A stretch of DNA of 64,000 bases from contig NZ_CP053904.1 in NCBI RefSeq assembly GCF_013256425.1, positions 1 to 64,000 of the forward strand, given 5' to 3'. A program made the position numbers and the translations under genes. The notes beneath the pieces were generated by a model. That model did not search any database. It worked only from the letters and a program-made list of their open reading frames with translations, and was not told the DNA's origin. The DNA comes from Hymenobacter sp. BRD67 (lineage in GTDB: Bacteria > Bacteroidota > Bacteroidia > Cytophagales > Hymenobacteraceae). Below, piece by piece: positions 8,669-17,346 of the stretch; the first letter of the stretch is position 1; every line of letters starts with the position of its first letter.

Positions 8669-9823
8669 TTAGTCTATGGTATGAAACAATCGGTTCCAGC
8701 GCACTTTGTGGGCCAGGTCGCCGAAGGGGTCGAGCGAGAGCCAGATGAGCACGGCTTTGCCTACCACGTGGTCTTCGGGCACGAAGCCCCAGAAGCGCGA
8801 GTCTTCGGAGTTGTGGCGGTTGTCGCCCATCATCCAGTAATAGTTCTGCTTGATGGTGTAGCTGGTGAGCGGCTGGCCGTTTTGCTGAATCATGCCATCC
8901 TTCCAGCTAATGCCCTGGTTGTGCTCATACTGGCTCACTATTTTGTAGTAAATGGCAGCATTGGCGGGCGTCAGGGCAATGGTCTGACCTTTTTTCGGTA
9001 CCGGCAGCGGACCGAAGCTGTCGAGCTGCCACTTGCGCTGCACGGCGCTCATGGCCCCTGATACCGGATAATCGGCGGCATCCGGGAACAAGGGCTGGCG
9101 CAGCGGGCTATAAACGGTGAGCGACTTTACGTAAGGCTGCTTGCGGAAATACTCGGCCACGCTGGTCTGGCAGCTGATGATATAGCCCAGCTTGCCGGTC
9201 TCCTCCAGGGTGCCGGCCACCGGAATGCCGTCGGGCTTGGTGTAGTCTACCACACCTTGGTCGTGCAGGGCCTGGCGCACCTCGTCGTTAGGCGTTTCAA
9301 CCTCCATAAAGTAATCGGTCTGCGGCTGGCCGCCAATGGCGCCGGGCTTGCCATTGAGAAACACCTGCCCGTTGCGAATCTCGATGGTATCGCCCGCGAT
9401 GGCGATGCAGCGCTTGATGTAGTTGGTGCGCAGGTCGGCCGGATACTGCTGCTCGTGCGGCACGTGAAACACCACCACGTCGTTGCGCTTGATAGAGCTA
9501 AAGCCCGGAAAGCGATAGGTGGGCAGCTGAATGAGGTCGGAGTAGCTTTTGAAGCCAAAAACGGGCACCGTCTGGTGCGTAAGCGGCACTTGCAGCGGCG
9601 TTTGGGGCGTAATGGGGCCGTAGTGCAGCTTGCTCACAAACAGGTAGTCGCCCACCAGCAGCGAGTGCTCCATACTCGGCGACGGAATAACGTAGGCCTC
9701 AAACGTAGCCCAGCGAATAAGAGTGGCCGCGATAACCGCAAACAGCAGCGAATCGACCCACTCGCGGCTTTTGCTCTTGGGAGGCTTGGGAGGAGCGGTA
9801 GGGTCAGTTTTGCGAAAAAGCAT
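8669..9823 (-). CDS. lepB: Signal peptidase I
   Basis: Membrane peptidase that removes signal peptides from exported proteins. 384 residues. An N-terminal membrane helix (SLLFAVIAATLIRWATFEA, about 25-45) is followed by the catalytic Ser in PSPSMEHSLLVGDY (about 50-65). The catalytic Lys lies in the IKRCIAIAGDTIEI stretch, and GDNRHNSEDSRFWGFVPEDH is the conserved C-terminal box E. The protein is longer than the E. coli enzyme because of a middle insertion, as is usual in Bacteroidota. It is the last gene of the conserved order parA-parB-DUF5683-dapB-lepB. Confidence 0.95.
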   Translation of the reverse strand: MLFRKTDPTAPPKPPKSKSREWVDSLLFAVIAATLIRWATFEAYVIPSPSMEHSLLVGDYLFVSKLHYGPITPQTPLQVPLTHQTVPVFGFKSYSDLIQLPTYRFPGFSSIKRNDVVVFHVPHEQQYPADLRTNYIKRCIAIAGDTIEIRNGQVFLNGKPGAIGGQPQTDYFMEVETPNDEVRQALHDQGVVDYTKPDGIPVAGTLEETGKLGYIISCQTSVAEYFRKQPYVKSLTVYSPLRQPLFPDAADYPVSGAMSAVQRKWQLDSFGPLPVPKKGQTIALTPANAAIYYKIVSQYEHNQGISWKDGMIQQNGQPLTSYTIKQNYYWMMGDNRHNSEDSRFWGFVPEDHVVGKAVLIWLSLDPFGDLAHKVRWNRLFHTID

Positions 9824-9882
9824 GAAATGGGAGCGGGAGCGCTAGCGCTCCAAATAAATATTCGGCAAAGAAACAACGACTT

Positions 9883-9914
9883 CTGTCATTGCCGCGCTGC
9901 GCTCGCAATGACAG
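9883..9914. repeat. Short palindromic repeat, TGTCATTGCGAGC family
   Basis: CTGTCATTGC and GCAATGACAG form 10-bp perfect arms around CGCGCTGCGCTC, in the lepB-dapB gap. It equals the right-hand side of the larger element at 56428-56527. Confidence 0.75.
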
Positions 9915-9926
9915 CGTTATTCAGAC

Positions 9927-10649
9927 TTACAAGCCCAGCAATTCCTTCATACCAAACACCCCGTGGCGGCCGGGTAGCCACTCGGCCGCCAGCAGCGCGC
10001 CCAGCGCAAAGCCCTCGCGCGAGTGGGCCTCGTGGCGCAGCTCAATGGTATCGGCAGCTGATATATAGCGAACTTCGTGGGTGCCCACTACCTCACCCTG
10101 CCGCTCGCTGAGCACCGCCAGCTCAGTAGGCGCTTGGGCGGGCGCATTGCGCCAGGTGGTTTTGGCCGGGAAGTTGGCCAGAATGCCTTCGGCTGCCGTG
10201 AGGGCGGTGCCGCTGGGCTGGTCAACCTTATGAACGTGGTGAATCTCCGTCACCTGCACGTCGTAGCCGGCCGCAAACTGGTTCATCTTGGCGGCCATAT
10301 ACTCGTTGAAGTGAAAAAACAGGTTCACGCCCACGCTGTAGTTGGAGGCGTAAAACAGGGCGCCGTTGGTTTGGGCCGCCAGCTCCCTGGCTTCCTCAAA
10401 GTGATGCAGCCAGCCCGTAGAGCCGCACACCACCGGCAGGGCCTGGCGCAGGCAGGCCGCCACGTTGGCAAAGGCCGCCTCGGGATGCGTAAACTCGATG
10501 GCCACGTCGACCTGGGCCGGCGTGAAATCTTCGATGCGCTGCGTCGACGTCTGGTGGTCAACAATGCCCGCTATTTCGTGGCCCCGGCCGGCGGCCAGCG
10601 CGGCTATCGTCTGGCCCATTTTACCGTAGCCGATAAGGAGAATTTTCAT
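9927..10649 (-). CDS. dapB: 4-hydroxy-tetrahydrodipicolinate reductase
   Basis: Reduces dihydrodipicolinate precursor to tetrahydrodipicolinate with NAD(P)H in the lysine and diaminopimelate pathway. 240 residues, normal length for this phylum. The N-terminal nucleotide motif is LIGYGKMGQTI (4-14). VVCGSTGW lies at about 73-80, and the catalytic and substrate-binding block EIHHVHKVDQPSGTA at about 130-145 carries the His-His pair, the Lys and the PSGTA loop. The start ATG at 10647-10649 places the Rossmann strand immediately after Met. Housekeeping gene; supplies diaminopimelate for peptidoglycan. Confidence 0.96.
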   Translation of the reverse strand: MKILLIGYGKMGQTIAALAAGRGHEIAGIVDHQTSTQRIEDFTPAQVDVAIEFTHPEAAFANVAACLRQALPVVCGSTGWLHHFEEARELAAQTNGALFYASNYSVGVNLFFHFNEYMAAKMNQFAAGYDVQVTEIHHVHKVDQPSGTALTAAEGILANFPAKTTWRNAPAQAPTELAVLSERQGEVVGTHEVRYISAADTIELRHEAHSREGFALGALLAAEWLPGRHGVFGMKELLGL

Positions 10650-10675
10650 AGAAGAAGTACTGGCAGGTAGCCGGC

Positions 10676-11416
10676 TTATTTCACGCGGAGCGTCAGAGCC
10701 AGGCCGGTGGCGGGCACGAGCTGGCCGGGTATCGGCAGCAAGGCCGGTTGCATGTTCAGCGAGAGGTTGTCGCTCACATCAAAATCGTAGAGGTGCGCAT
10801 CGACCACCGCATCCAGGATTTGCAGCGAATAGCCCAGCGCGCTCAGTAGGATAGACAAGTCGAGGTAGCGCCGCGAAAAAACCAGGCTGTTGTAAATAGT
10901 AGTAGAAGGAGCGGCGGCCAACTGGCCGCGGAGCGTAACATCGGGTATCTGCGTACTGGCATTCTGTATTTCCGTAGCAGTGTGATAATACGCGTATTTG
11001 TAGTACCCGTAATAGCGGGCCTGGTACGACACCCAGTAGCCCAGCCCGCCTACCATGCCGTACACAATGGGCAGCTTCCAGTACTTGTGGTTATAAATCT
11101 GCCCCGCGCCGGGCACCAGCGCCAGCAGGCCAGCCTTCTGGGGCCGCGTTACGTGCAGCCCAAACAGGCGCTCGGTGCGCTTGGCCGAGTCGGCCGCCGC
11201 CTGCGCCCGCTTTTCTTTTTTACTGACCTTGCGCACGGTAGCCGTATCGGGGCGCACCACTACCGGCGCGGCGGGGTTAACGCCCTGCGGATTGGTAGCG
11301 GTGGGGAACTGCGCCCGCGCCGGGTGTACGCCGGCCAGCAAAAGCAGCAGTCCCAGTGCCCACCCCGCGCCCCGACTACCTCGCCAGGCGAAAAGCAAAT
11401 AATTTTTCATAAGCAA
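10676..11416 (-). CDS. DUF5683 domain-containing membrane protein
   Basis: A 246-residue envelope protein. The first 35 residues form a signal peptide or anchor (WALGLLLLLAGVHPARA). The DUF5683 domain begins at about 95 with ALVPGAGQIYNHKYWKLPIVYG, followed by a Tyr-rich stretch (YQARYYGYYKYAYYH) and predicted membrane helices. The family sits between parB and dapB in many Bacteroidota and has no known function; the KYWKxP motif is typical. A second ATG two codons in (11410) is equally possible as the start. Confidence 0.85.
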   Translation of the reverse strand: MLMKNYLLFAWRGSRGAGWALGLLLLLAGVHPARAQFPTATNPQGVNPAAPVVVRPDTATVRKVSKKEKRAQAAADSAKRTERLFGLHVTRPQKAGLLALVPGAGQIYNHKYWKLPIVYGMVGGLGYWVSYQARYYGYYKYAYYHTATEIQNASTQIPDVTLRGQLAAAPSTTIYNSLVFSRRYLDLSILLSALGYSLQILDAVVDAHLYDFDVSDNLSLNMQPALLPIPGQLVPATGLALTLRVK

Positions 11417-11452
11417 GCCGTTAACGCCAGTCGGCGAGCAGAAGTGCAGCCC

Positions 11453-12429
11453 CTACGCAGGTTGCAGAATATGCAGAATACGTTGCATATCCTCCACCGA
11501 GTCGAAGGAAATCTTGATTTCGCCCCGCCCCTGGGCTCCTGGCCGCAACTGCACCTTCGACCCGAAATGGTCGGTAAGCTGGCGCTCGGTGCGGCGCAGC
11601 TCGGCCACGGGCACTACCGGCGTGGGCTGCGTGCGGGCGGCGGCCGGGCTGCCCGCGGGCCGGCCAAAGCCGTTGCGCACAATCTCTTCCACGCGTCTTA
11701 CCGACAGGTCTTCGGCCACAATGCGCCGGAACAAGTCTACCTGCTGCTGGGGGTCTTCGATGTTAATAAGCGCACGGGCGTGGCCCATGCCGATAACCGA
11801 GTCGCGCAGGCCAATCTGAATGCTGGGGGCAGCTTGAGCAGGCGCAGGTAGTTGGTGACGGTCGAGCGGTTTTTGCCCACGCGCTCGCCCAGGTCTTCCT
11901 GGCGCAGCTGGCACTCGCTCAGCAGGCGCTGGTAGCTGAGCGCAATTTCAATCGCGTTCAGGTTTTCGCGCTGAATGTTCTCAATCAGCGCCATTTCCAG
12001 CATCTGCTGGTCGTCGGCCTTGCGGATGTAGGCCGGAATGGTCTCCAGGCCGGCCAGCTTGCTGGCTTGCAGGCGCCGCTCGCCCGAGATGAGCTGGAAG
12101 GAGTTGGTGCCCAGCTGCCGCACCGTCACGGGCTGAATAATACCCTGAATCTTAATGCTGTCGGCCAGCTCGGCCAGGGCTTCCTGGTCGAAGTGCGAGC
12201 GCGGCTGGTAGGGGTTGGCCTCAATATGGCCCACCGGAATCTGGCCCACCGAGTTGACGGGGTGGGGCACCAGGCGCTGCTCACGGTCGCCTTTGTGCTC
12301 ATAGCTGCCCTCAATCAGCGCGTTGAGGCCCCGGCCCAGACCGCCAATTTTGCGCTTGGCCGCGCCGGCCACGCCAGGGTTAGCGCTCAGGGCAGCCTGA
12401 ATTTTCTCTTCGTTCTTCTCTACAGACAT
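11453..12429 (-). CDS. parB: ParB/Spo0J/Noc-type chromosome partition protein (frame break)
   Basis: Binds parS sites and works with ParA in chromosome segregation. About 325 residues when joined. The first frame (12429 to about 11825) holds the CTPase/ParB domain with NPYQPRSHFDQEAL and SGERRLQASKLAG, then the HTH domain RVGKNRSTVTNYLRLLKLP. The second frame continues IQIGLRDSVIGMGHARALIN and ends in the dimerisation domain DSVEDMQRILHIL. The frames join when one C is added to the run CCCCC (written GGGGG) near 11825-11829. Loss in a gene of this kind is unlikely, so a sequence error is favoured. parA lies upstream, separated by two small genes. Confidence 0.93.
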
Positions 12430-12546
12430 CTTGGCAAGGTTCCGGGGCCGAGAGGTCGGCGCCTGCGGAACTTCAAAATTACGGAGTAAGGGGCGAAGGG
12501 CAAGCCCTGTGCGAAGTAGAACGACAGACTAGTTTGCCAGATGTAG

Positions 12547-12924
12547 TTACTGTAGCTCCTGGCGCAGCCCGAGCACTTCGGCTACTTCCCAAACGCCCAT
12601 CCGTCTGCTGCCCTCCATGAAGTAGCCGCGAGTGCCTGGACAAATAAGCTGGCGGTGAACGCTCCGTAAGTCGGGGTTCAATACGAACATATTGGCGCGG
12701 CCTATCGGCGCAAACGGTCCGTTTGGAATAGGAAACCCATCGGGGTCAATGAATTCTGGATACACCATCCAAGTGTGAGGGCGGTCTTCCTCAGCATAGC
12801 GGATGTCCCAACGAATGCCCTGATAAGCTGGCGTGTTGCGGCCCCCTTCTTCGGCAGTGAATAGGCGGTAAGTAACCCGAAAATCGGCTTCCCGACCAAA
12901 ACCTCCGTGTACGGGGTTCCACAG
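12547..12924 (-). CDS. Stand-alone EF-Tu domain III-like protein (start unclear)
   Basis: This frame encodes about 110 residues that resemble the C-terminal beta-barrel (domain III) of EF-Tu: ADFRVTYRLFTAEEGGRNTP, then GIRWDIRYAEED, and near the end FMEGSRRMGVWEVAEVLGL, matching the EF-Tu pattern EEGGR-TP ... REGGRTVGAGVV. No GTPase domain is present. There is no in-frame ATG before the domain; the frame opens at 12924 right after a TGA, so either a rare start codon is used or a base is missing. It overlaps the 3' part of the DUF433 frame. Such lone domains exist in this phylum without known function. Confidence 0.55.
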   Translation of the reverse strand: MWNPVHGGFGREADFRVTYRLFTAEEGGRNTPAYQGIRWDIRYAEEDRPHTWMVYPEFIDPDGFPIPNGPFAPIGRANMFVLNPDLRSVHRQLICPGTRGYFMEGSRRMGVWEVAEVLGLRQELQ

Positions 12925-13124
12925 TCAGCTGCGTAGGCGCAAGCAGCTTCGATTTGCGTGGCGGTCAACTCGGGAAAATCGGCTATAATATCGGCTACGC
13001 TCATGCCGCTGCCCAGCCAGCCCAGCACGTCATTTACGCTGATGCGAGTACCCACAAGGTAAGCGCGCCCAAACCGAATTTCGGGGTCAATGCCAATAAG
13101 CGGATGCGCAGCGGAGGATAGCAT
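12702..13124 (-). CDS. DUF433 domain protein (antitoxin-like); C-terminal half probably out of frame
   Basis: Residues 6-68 match DUF433 (HPLIGIDPEIRFGRAYLVGT, VNDVLGWLGSGMSVADIIAD, FPELTATQIEAACAYAAD), a small DNA-binding family usually acting as antitoxin to PIN-like toxins. DUF433 proteins normally end about here. The remaining 70 codons are another frame of the EF-Tu-like gene and do not look like protein. A missing base near 12912-12930 would explain both the lost stop and the lost start of the next gene, or the two domains may be fused. No toxin gene is adjacent. Confidence 0.65.
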   Translation of the reverse strand: MLSSAAHPLIGIDPEIRFGRAYLVGTRISVNDVLGWLGSGMSVADIIADFPELTATQIEAACAYAADCGTPYTEVLVGKPIFGLLTAYSLPKKGAATRQLIRAFVGTSAMLRKTALTLGWCIQNSLTPMGFLFQTDRLRR

Positions 13125-13156
13125 AAGCCGTTGAGTAGGCTTTTCTCACTGAGGCG

Positions 13157-13178
13157 GCGGACTAAAAGTCCGCGCTAC
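13157..13178. repeat. Palindromic repeat family A, partial copy
   Basis: GCGGACTAAAAGTCCGCGCTAC: one tip and one arm of the family A element (variant with AAAAGTCC at its tip). It lies 3 bases beyond the parA stop codon. Confidence 0.65.
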
Positions 13179-13181
13179 AGC

Positions 13182-13991
13182 TTACGCTAGCTCATCCTCG
13201 GCCGTAGCCTCGGGGCGGGCCTCCACGCTGTTTTTCTCCACTATTTCGCGGGCCAGGTTGAGGTAGCTCACGGCGCCTTTGCTCTCGGCGTCGTGCAGAA
13301 TGACCGGAATGCCGAAGCTCGGCGACTCGCTCAGCTTGACGTTGCGCGGGATAATGGTGTCGAAGACGAGCTGCTGGAAGTGCATCTGGACTTCCTCCAC
13401 CACCTGGTTGCTGAGGCGCAGGCGCACGTCGTACATCGTGAGCAGGATGCCTTCTATTTCGAGGTTGGTATTGAGGCGGCTCTGAATTATCTTAATAGTA
13501 TTCAGGAGCTTACCCAGGCCTTCGAGGGCAAAGTACTCGCACTGCACCGGAATAATAACCGAGTGCGCGGCCGTGAGCGCGTTCACCGTGATAAGGCCCA
13601 GCGAAGGCGAGCAGTCGATAATAATGAAGTCGTACTGGTCGGCCAGGGGGCGCAGGGCCTCCTTCATTTTCTCTTCGCGGTTGGGCAGGTTGATCATCTC
13701 TACTTCGGCCCCTACCAGGTCGATGTGCGAGGGCATGAGGTCGAGGTGGGGCAGGATATTGGTGGGCAGGATAATATCCTGCGGTGCAATCCCATCCACC
13801 ATGCACTCATATACACTATTCTCTATATCCTTGGGGTCGAAGCCTACGCCCGAAGTAGCATTGGCCTGCGGGTCGGCATCAACGAGCAGGGTCCGGTAGT
13901 CGAGCGCCGCCAGCGAGGCAGCCAGGTTGATGGCCGAAGTGGTTTTGCCGACGCCACCTTTCTGGTTGGCTACCGCGATAATTTTGCCCAT
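13182..13991 (-). CDS. parA: ParA-family chromosome partition ATPase
   Basis: Walker-type ATPase that, with ParB, moves replicated origins apart. 269 residues. The deviant Walker A motif [16 protein letters not shown] spans 9-24, [12 protein letters not shown] is the Walker A' region at about 38-50, and [18 protein letters not shown] is Walker B at about 120-137. The start ATG at 13989-13991 gives the standard [14 protein letters not shown] family A repeat abuts its 3' end. It leads the partition and cell-wall gene block read leftwards. Confidence 0.96.
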   Translation of the reverse strand: MGKIIAVANQKGGVGKTTSAINLAASLAALDYRTLLVDADPQANATSGVGFDPKDIENSVYECMVDGIAPQDIILPTNILPHLDLMPSHIDLVGAEVEMINLPNREEKMKEALRPLADQYDFIIIDCSPSLGLITVNALTAAHSVIIPVQCEYFALEGLGKLLNTIKIIQSRLNTNLEIEGILLTMYDVRLRLSNQVVEEVQMHFQQLVFDTIIPRNVKLSESPSFGIPVILHDAESKGAVSYLNLAREIVEKNSVEARPEATAEDELA

Positions 13992-14078
13992 AACAACAAA
14001 TGATATAACTACGGAAACACGCGGCGACAGAAAGTAAGCCTGCCAAAACCAACGCGCTTCACTCTACAAAATAAGGCT

Positions 14079-14120
14079 AAAAAAAATGGATTTGCCAAGC
14101 AGCGCATGCCTGGCGAATCC
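14079..14120 (-). terminator. Rho-independent terminator after the UPF0173 gene
   Basis: On the minus strand GGATTCGCCA pairs with TGGCAAATCC (one mismatch) and is followed by ATTTTTTTT. It ends transcription from the UPF0173 gene before parA. Confidence 0.8.
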
Positions 14121-14139
14121 AATAGGAGTAAAGGCCCTG

Positions 14140-14239
14140 CCGTATGTGCTGGCGAGCGCCGCCGCGCAATTGCCCCGGAACGACTCATTTGGGTGCCATT
14201 CTGGGGTAATTGCCGGGTGGCGCTCGCCAGCACATACGG
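14140..14239. repeat. 100-bp hairpin element
   Basis: Outer perfect arms of 21 bp (CCGTATGTGCTGGCGAGCGCC and its complement) enclose a second stem (GCAATT-CCCC-GAA against TTC-GGGG-AATTGC) and a short loop. It abuts the stop codon of the UPF0173 gene. The size and near-perfect outer arms suggest a miniature mobile element or a structured RNA rather than a plain terminator. Confidence 0.85.
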
Positions 14240-14242
14240 TTT

Positions 14243-14923
14243 TTACAGCGTAATGCTCTCGCCGATGCGCAGCAGGCGCAGGTTTTTGCCAGCAGCTTTA
14301 GCCTCGGCCAGCACGGCATCGTGGTCGATGGCGATAACGGGGAAGGTATCGTAGTGCATACCGATAATTTCGGTAGTGCCCACCCAGTCGGCGGCTACCA
14401 GCGCATCGGTGATGCCCATGGTGTAGTTATCGCCAATGGGCAGCAGGGCTACGTCGACTTTGTGGCGCTCCTTGATGAGCTTCAGGTCATAGGTCAGGGC
14501 CGTGTCGCCGGCAAAGTAAATAGTCTGGCCTTCAGTGGTTTTGATAACGAAACCCATCGCCACACCGGCGTAGGAGCCGTCGGGGAACGAGCTGCTGTGC
14601 GCAGCGGCCACGCAGTGCACCGTGCCGAAGGGCAGCACTACTTTTCCACCCAGGTTGGTGCCAATCACGTCGAGGCCCTTGGCGCCGAAGTAGCCGGCTA
14701 TCTCGGCAATGGCCAGCACCTTGGCGCCAGTGCGCTTGCCGATGGCCTCCACGTCGGCAATGTGGTCGCCGTGGCCGTGCGAAACCAGAATGTAGTCGGC
14801 CTCGATGGCGCCAACATTAATGTCTTTGGCCAGCGGGTTGGGGCTGATAAAAGGGTCGAACAGCACGCGAACGTTGCCGACGGTGAGCAGGAAGGAGGCG
14901 TGGCCGAAATAAGTAAGCTGCAT
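14243..14923 (-). CDS. UPF0173 metal-dependent hydrolase
   Basis: A 226-residue metallo-beta-lactamase-fold hydrolase. MQLTYFGHASFLL opens the protein, SHGHGDHIADVEAIG at about 50-64 is the zinc-binding HxHxDH motif, and FAGDTALTYDLKL at about 138-150 and GMHYDTFPVI near the C-terminus supply the remaining ligands. The family (YtkL-like) has no firmly assigned substrate. It has its own terminator at 14079-14120 and is divergent from the peptide-binding lipoprotein gene. Confidence 0.92.
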   Translation of the reverse strand: MQLTYFGHASFLLTVGNVRVLFDPFISPNPLAKDINVGAIEADYILVSHGHGDHIADVEAIGKRTGAKVLAIAEIAGYFGAKGLDVIGTNLGGKVVLPFGTVHCVAAAHSSSFPDGSYAGVAMGFVIKTTEGQTIYFAGDTALTYDLKLIKERHKVDVALLPIGDNYTMGITDALVAADWVGTTEIIGMHYDTFPVIAIDHDAVLAEAKAAGKNLRLLRIGESITL

Positions 14924-14967
14924 GGAAAGAAGAAAAATGGACGAAAAAGCCGGGCCGATATGGCTCC

Positions 14968-14975
14968 TACCTTTG
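14968..14975 (+). promoter_or_regulatory. Bacteroidota -7 promoter box
   Basis: TACCTTTG, exact TAnnTTTG match, 19 bases before the ATG of the substrate-binding lipoprotein at 14995. The leader would be very short. Confidence 0.5.
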
Positions 14976-14994
14976 CAACCGACACCCCGAACAG

Positions 14995-16683
14995 ATGTTT
15001 CTACACGAATTGCGTTTTCGCTGGCTGCCCGTCTCGACCCTCGGGGCCAGTGCCCTGCTGCTGGCTGCCTGCTCTGGCGCCGGGCTTTCTGCAGCCGATG
15101 AGCGGCGCGTGTTTCGCTACAACCAGCCCGAGGCGCTCAGCTCGCTCGACCCGGCTTTTGCCCGCAACCAGGCCAATAGCTGGGCCGTGGCGCAGCTCTA
15201 CAACGGCCTGCTGGCTCTCGACTCGACCTTGCAGCCGGTGCCCGCGCTGGCGCGGCGCTACCAGATTTCGCCCGATGGGCTGACGTACACCTTTACGCTG
15301 CGGCGTGGTGTGCGCTTTCACGACAGTGAGGCGTTTGCCGACGGGCGCGGCCGGGAGGTAACAGCCCGCGATTTTGTCTATTCTTTCCGGCGGTTATTTG
15401 ATGCCAAAACGGCTTCGCCGGGCGGCTGGATTTTTCGGGGCAAGGTGCTGGAAGACAGCAAGGGCAATAGCAGCGACACCTGCTTTGTGGCGGCCAATGA
15501 CTCGACGCTGCGCATTCACCTGAAGGCGCCGTTTATCCCCTTTCTGAGCCTGCTTACCATGCCCTACACCTACGTGGTGCCGCACGAGGCCGTGGAGAAA
15601 TACGGCAAGGACTTCCGCGAGCACCCGGTGGGTACCGGGCCGTTCCAGTTCAAGGTGTGGGACGAAGGTAATGTGCTGCTTTACCACCGCAACCCTATGT
15701 ACTGGCGCAAGGATAGGCAAGGCCGCCGGCTACCTTATTTAGATGCCGTGGCCATCAGCTTCATCGCCGACCGCAAAACGGAGTTTCTGACCTTTTTGCA
15801 GGGCAAGCTGGATTTCCTGAGTGGCATCCGCGAGGGCTCGCGCGACCTGATTCTCAATGCCGATGGCTCGGTGCGGACCGATTTTAAAGGACGCTTTACC
15901 CTGCAAAAAGCGCCTTATCTGAATACCGAGTACCTGGGTTTTCAGCTCGACTCGGCCAGGCTCACCGGCGAGCAGGCTAGTCAGGGCCGCGCGCTGCGCG
16001 ATGTGCGCGTGCGCCAGGCCCTGAGCTACGCCATCAACCGGCCCGAAATGCTGGCTTACGTGCTCAACCACGTAGGGCGGCCCGGTGAGTCGGGCTTTGT
16101 GCCGGCCGCGCTGCCTTCGTTTTCGCCGGCGCAGGTGCCGGGCTACACGTATCAGCCTCAGAAAGCCCGTGAGCTGCTAGCGGCGGCCGGCTACGGCCCT
16201 GCCCGGCCCTTACGGCTGCGCCTGAGCACCGTAGCCGAGCGCAAGGCCGTGGCCGAGTACCTCCAGAAAAACTGGGCCGACGTGGGCATTCAGGTGCAGA
16301 TTGATATCAACCAGTCGGCCGCCCAACAGGAGCTGGTGGACAACGGCCGTGCAGCTTTTTTCAGCAAAAGCTGGCTGGGCGACTACCCCGACGCGGAGAA
16401 TTACCTGGCCTTGTTCTACTCGCCCAACTTCAGCCCCGCCGGCCCCGACAAAACGCATTATAAATCAGCAGCGTACGACCAGCTGTATGCCCGCGCCATT
16501 AGGGAGCAGGATGCAGCCCGGCGCACCGCGCTCTACCAGCAGATGGACCGCCTGGTGGTGCGCGACGCGCCGGTAGTTTCGCTGTATTACGATGAGGTAA
16601 TCCGCCTCACGCAGCGCAACGTACGCGGCCTCACGCCCAACCCGATGAACCAGCTACTGCTGGAGCAGGTGCGAAAATTGTAG
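14995..16683 (+). CDS. ABC transporter substrate-binding lipoprotein, peptide family (SBP_bac_5)
   Basis: A 562-residue lipoprotein of the OppA/DppA family that binds peptides or similar ligands outside the inner membrane. The signal peptide ends in the lipobox ALLLAAC (Cys about 25). Family hallmarks are YNQPEALSSLDPAFARNQ near the N-terminus, YQISPDGLTYTFTLRRGVRFHD at about 85-105, VGTGPFQFKVWDEG at about 205-220, and VRQALSYAINRPEMLAYV at about 340. No permease or ATPase gene is adjacent, so it probably serves a transporter encoded elsewhere. Confidence 0.92.
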   Translation: MFLHELRFRWLPVSTLGASALLLAACSGAGLSAADERRVFRYNQPEALSSLDPAFARNQANSWAVAQLYNGLLALDSTLQPVPALARRYQISPDGLTYTFTLRRGVRFHDSEAFADGRGREVTARDFVYSFRRLFDAKTASPGGWIFRGKVLEDSKGNSSDTCFVAANDSTLRIHLKAPFIPFLSLLTMPYTYVVPHEAVEKYGKDFREHPVGTGPFQFKVWDEGNVLLYHRNPMYWRKDRQGRRLPYLDAVAISFIADRKTEFLTFLQGKLDFLSGIREGSRDLILNADGSVRTDFKGRFTLQKAPYLNTEYLGFQLDSARLTGEQASQGRALRDVRVRQALSYAINRPEMLAYVLNHVGRPGESGFVPAALPSFSPAQVPGYTYQPQKARELLAAAGYGPARPLRLRLSTVAERKAVAEYLQKNWADVGIQVQIDINQSAAQQELVDNGRAAFFSKSWLGDYPDAENYLALFYSPNFSPAGPDKTHYKSAAYDQLYARAIREQDAARRTALYQQMDRLVVRDAPVVSLYYDEVIRLTQRNVRGLTPNPMNQLLLEQVRKL

Positions 16684-16695
16684 CGTCGGGGGAGC

Positions 16696-17187
16696 TTACT
16701 TCTCCAAGCCGCTGTTGGTTAGCGGGTCGACGCGGGCCTGGACGTAGTTTATATAGCTCTGCAAGCTGGCCGGAATACCTTCTTCGGCATATACCGCGTG
16801 CAGGGGCTGCCCCAGCGGATGCACCGTGATAATGCTGGCCGGCAGGTCGTTGGTATTGCCCACGTAGCGTTCCTGGAACTTAGTGAAATCAACACGCTTA
16901 GCCTCGGCCAGCAGCTCGTTGACGGTTGCCACGGGCAGGTTCAGCGTGTGCTTGCCCAGCAGCTTTACAAAGCGCTGGCCATCGTATTCGACCCGGCCAT
17001 CGGCAAAGATGGTAGCCGTATAAACCGGGCAGGTGCCATAGCAAGGGGTACGCTGCAAAATGAGCACTGGCTCGGCCTGGCGGGCCGGGACTTTCGTAGC
17101 CGTGGATTTGGATTTGCGCGGCAGCTTCTGCTGCGCACAGGCTGGCAGGGCCAGCGAAATTGCGAGTAACCAGAGCAAAAAGCGCAT
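16696..17187 (-). CDS. DUF6438 domain-containing exported protein
   Basis: 163 residues with an N-terminal signal peptide (FLLWLLAISLALPACA), possibly a lipoprotein through LPAC. The DUF6438 core starts at about 45: LQRTPCYGTCPVYTATIFAD with the paired Cys, then GRVEYDGQRFVKLLGKHTLN. The family is extracytoplasmic and of unknown function. It is convergent with the substrate-binding lipoprotein gene, 12 bases apart. Confidence 0.82.
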   Translation of the reverse strand: MRFLLWLLAISLALPACAQQKLPRKSKSTATKVPARQAEPVLILQRTPCYGTCPVYTATIFADGRVEYDGQRFVKLLGKHTLNLPVATVNELLAEAKRVDFTKFQERYVGNTNDLPASIITVHPLGQPLHAVYAEEGIPASLQSYINYVQARVDPLTNSGLEK

Positions 17188-17286
17188 CAGAATAAGTTAA
17201 GGTGAACAAGAGAATGAGCAGTACTGCAAAAGCGCAGCGCCCGCAATAAAACGAAAACCAAGCCAATCTTGCGGTGGTGCGCTCAT

Positions 17287-17330
17287 AAAAAAGGCGTATT
17301 GTAATGCTGAGCACTACAATACGCCTTTTT
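17287..17330 (-). terminator. Rho-independent terminator of yidC
   Basis: AAAAGGCGTATTGTA pairs with TACAATACGCCTTTT around ATGCTGAGCAC. On the minus strand the stem is followed by a T-run, 17 bases after the yidC stop. Confidence 0.88.
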
Positions 17331-17346
17331 AAATATTAGATAATCT

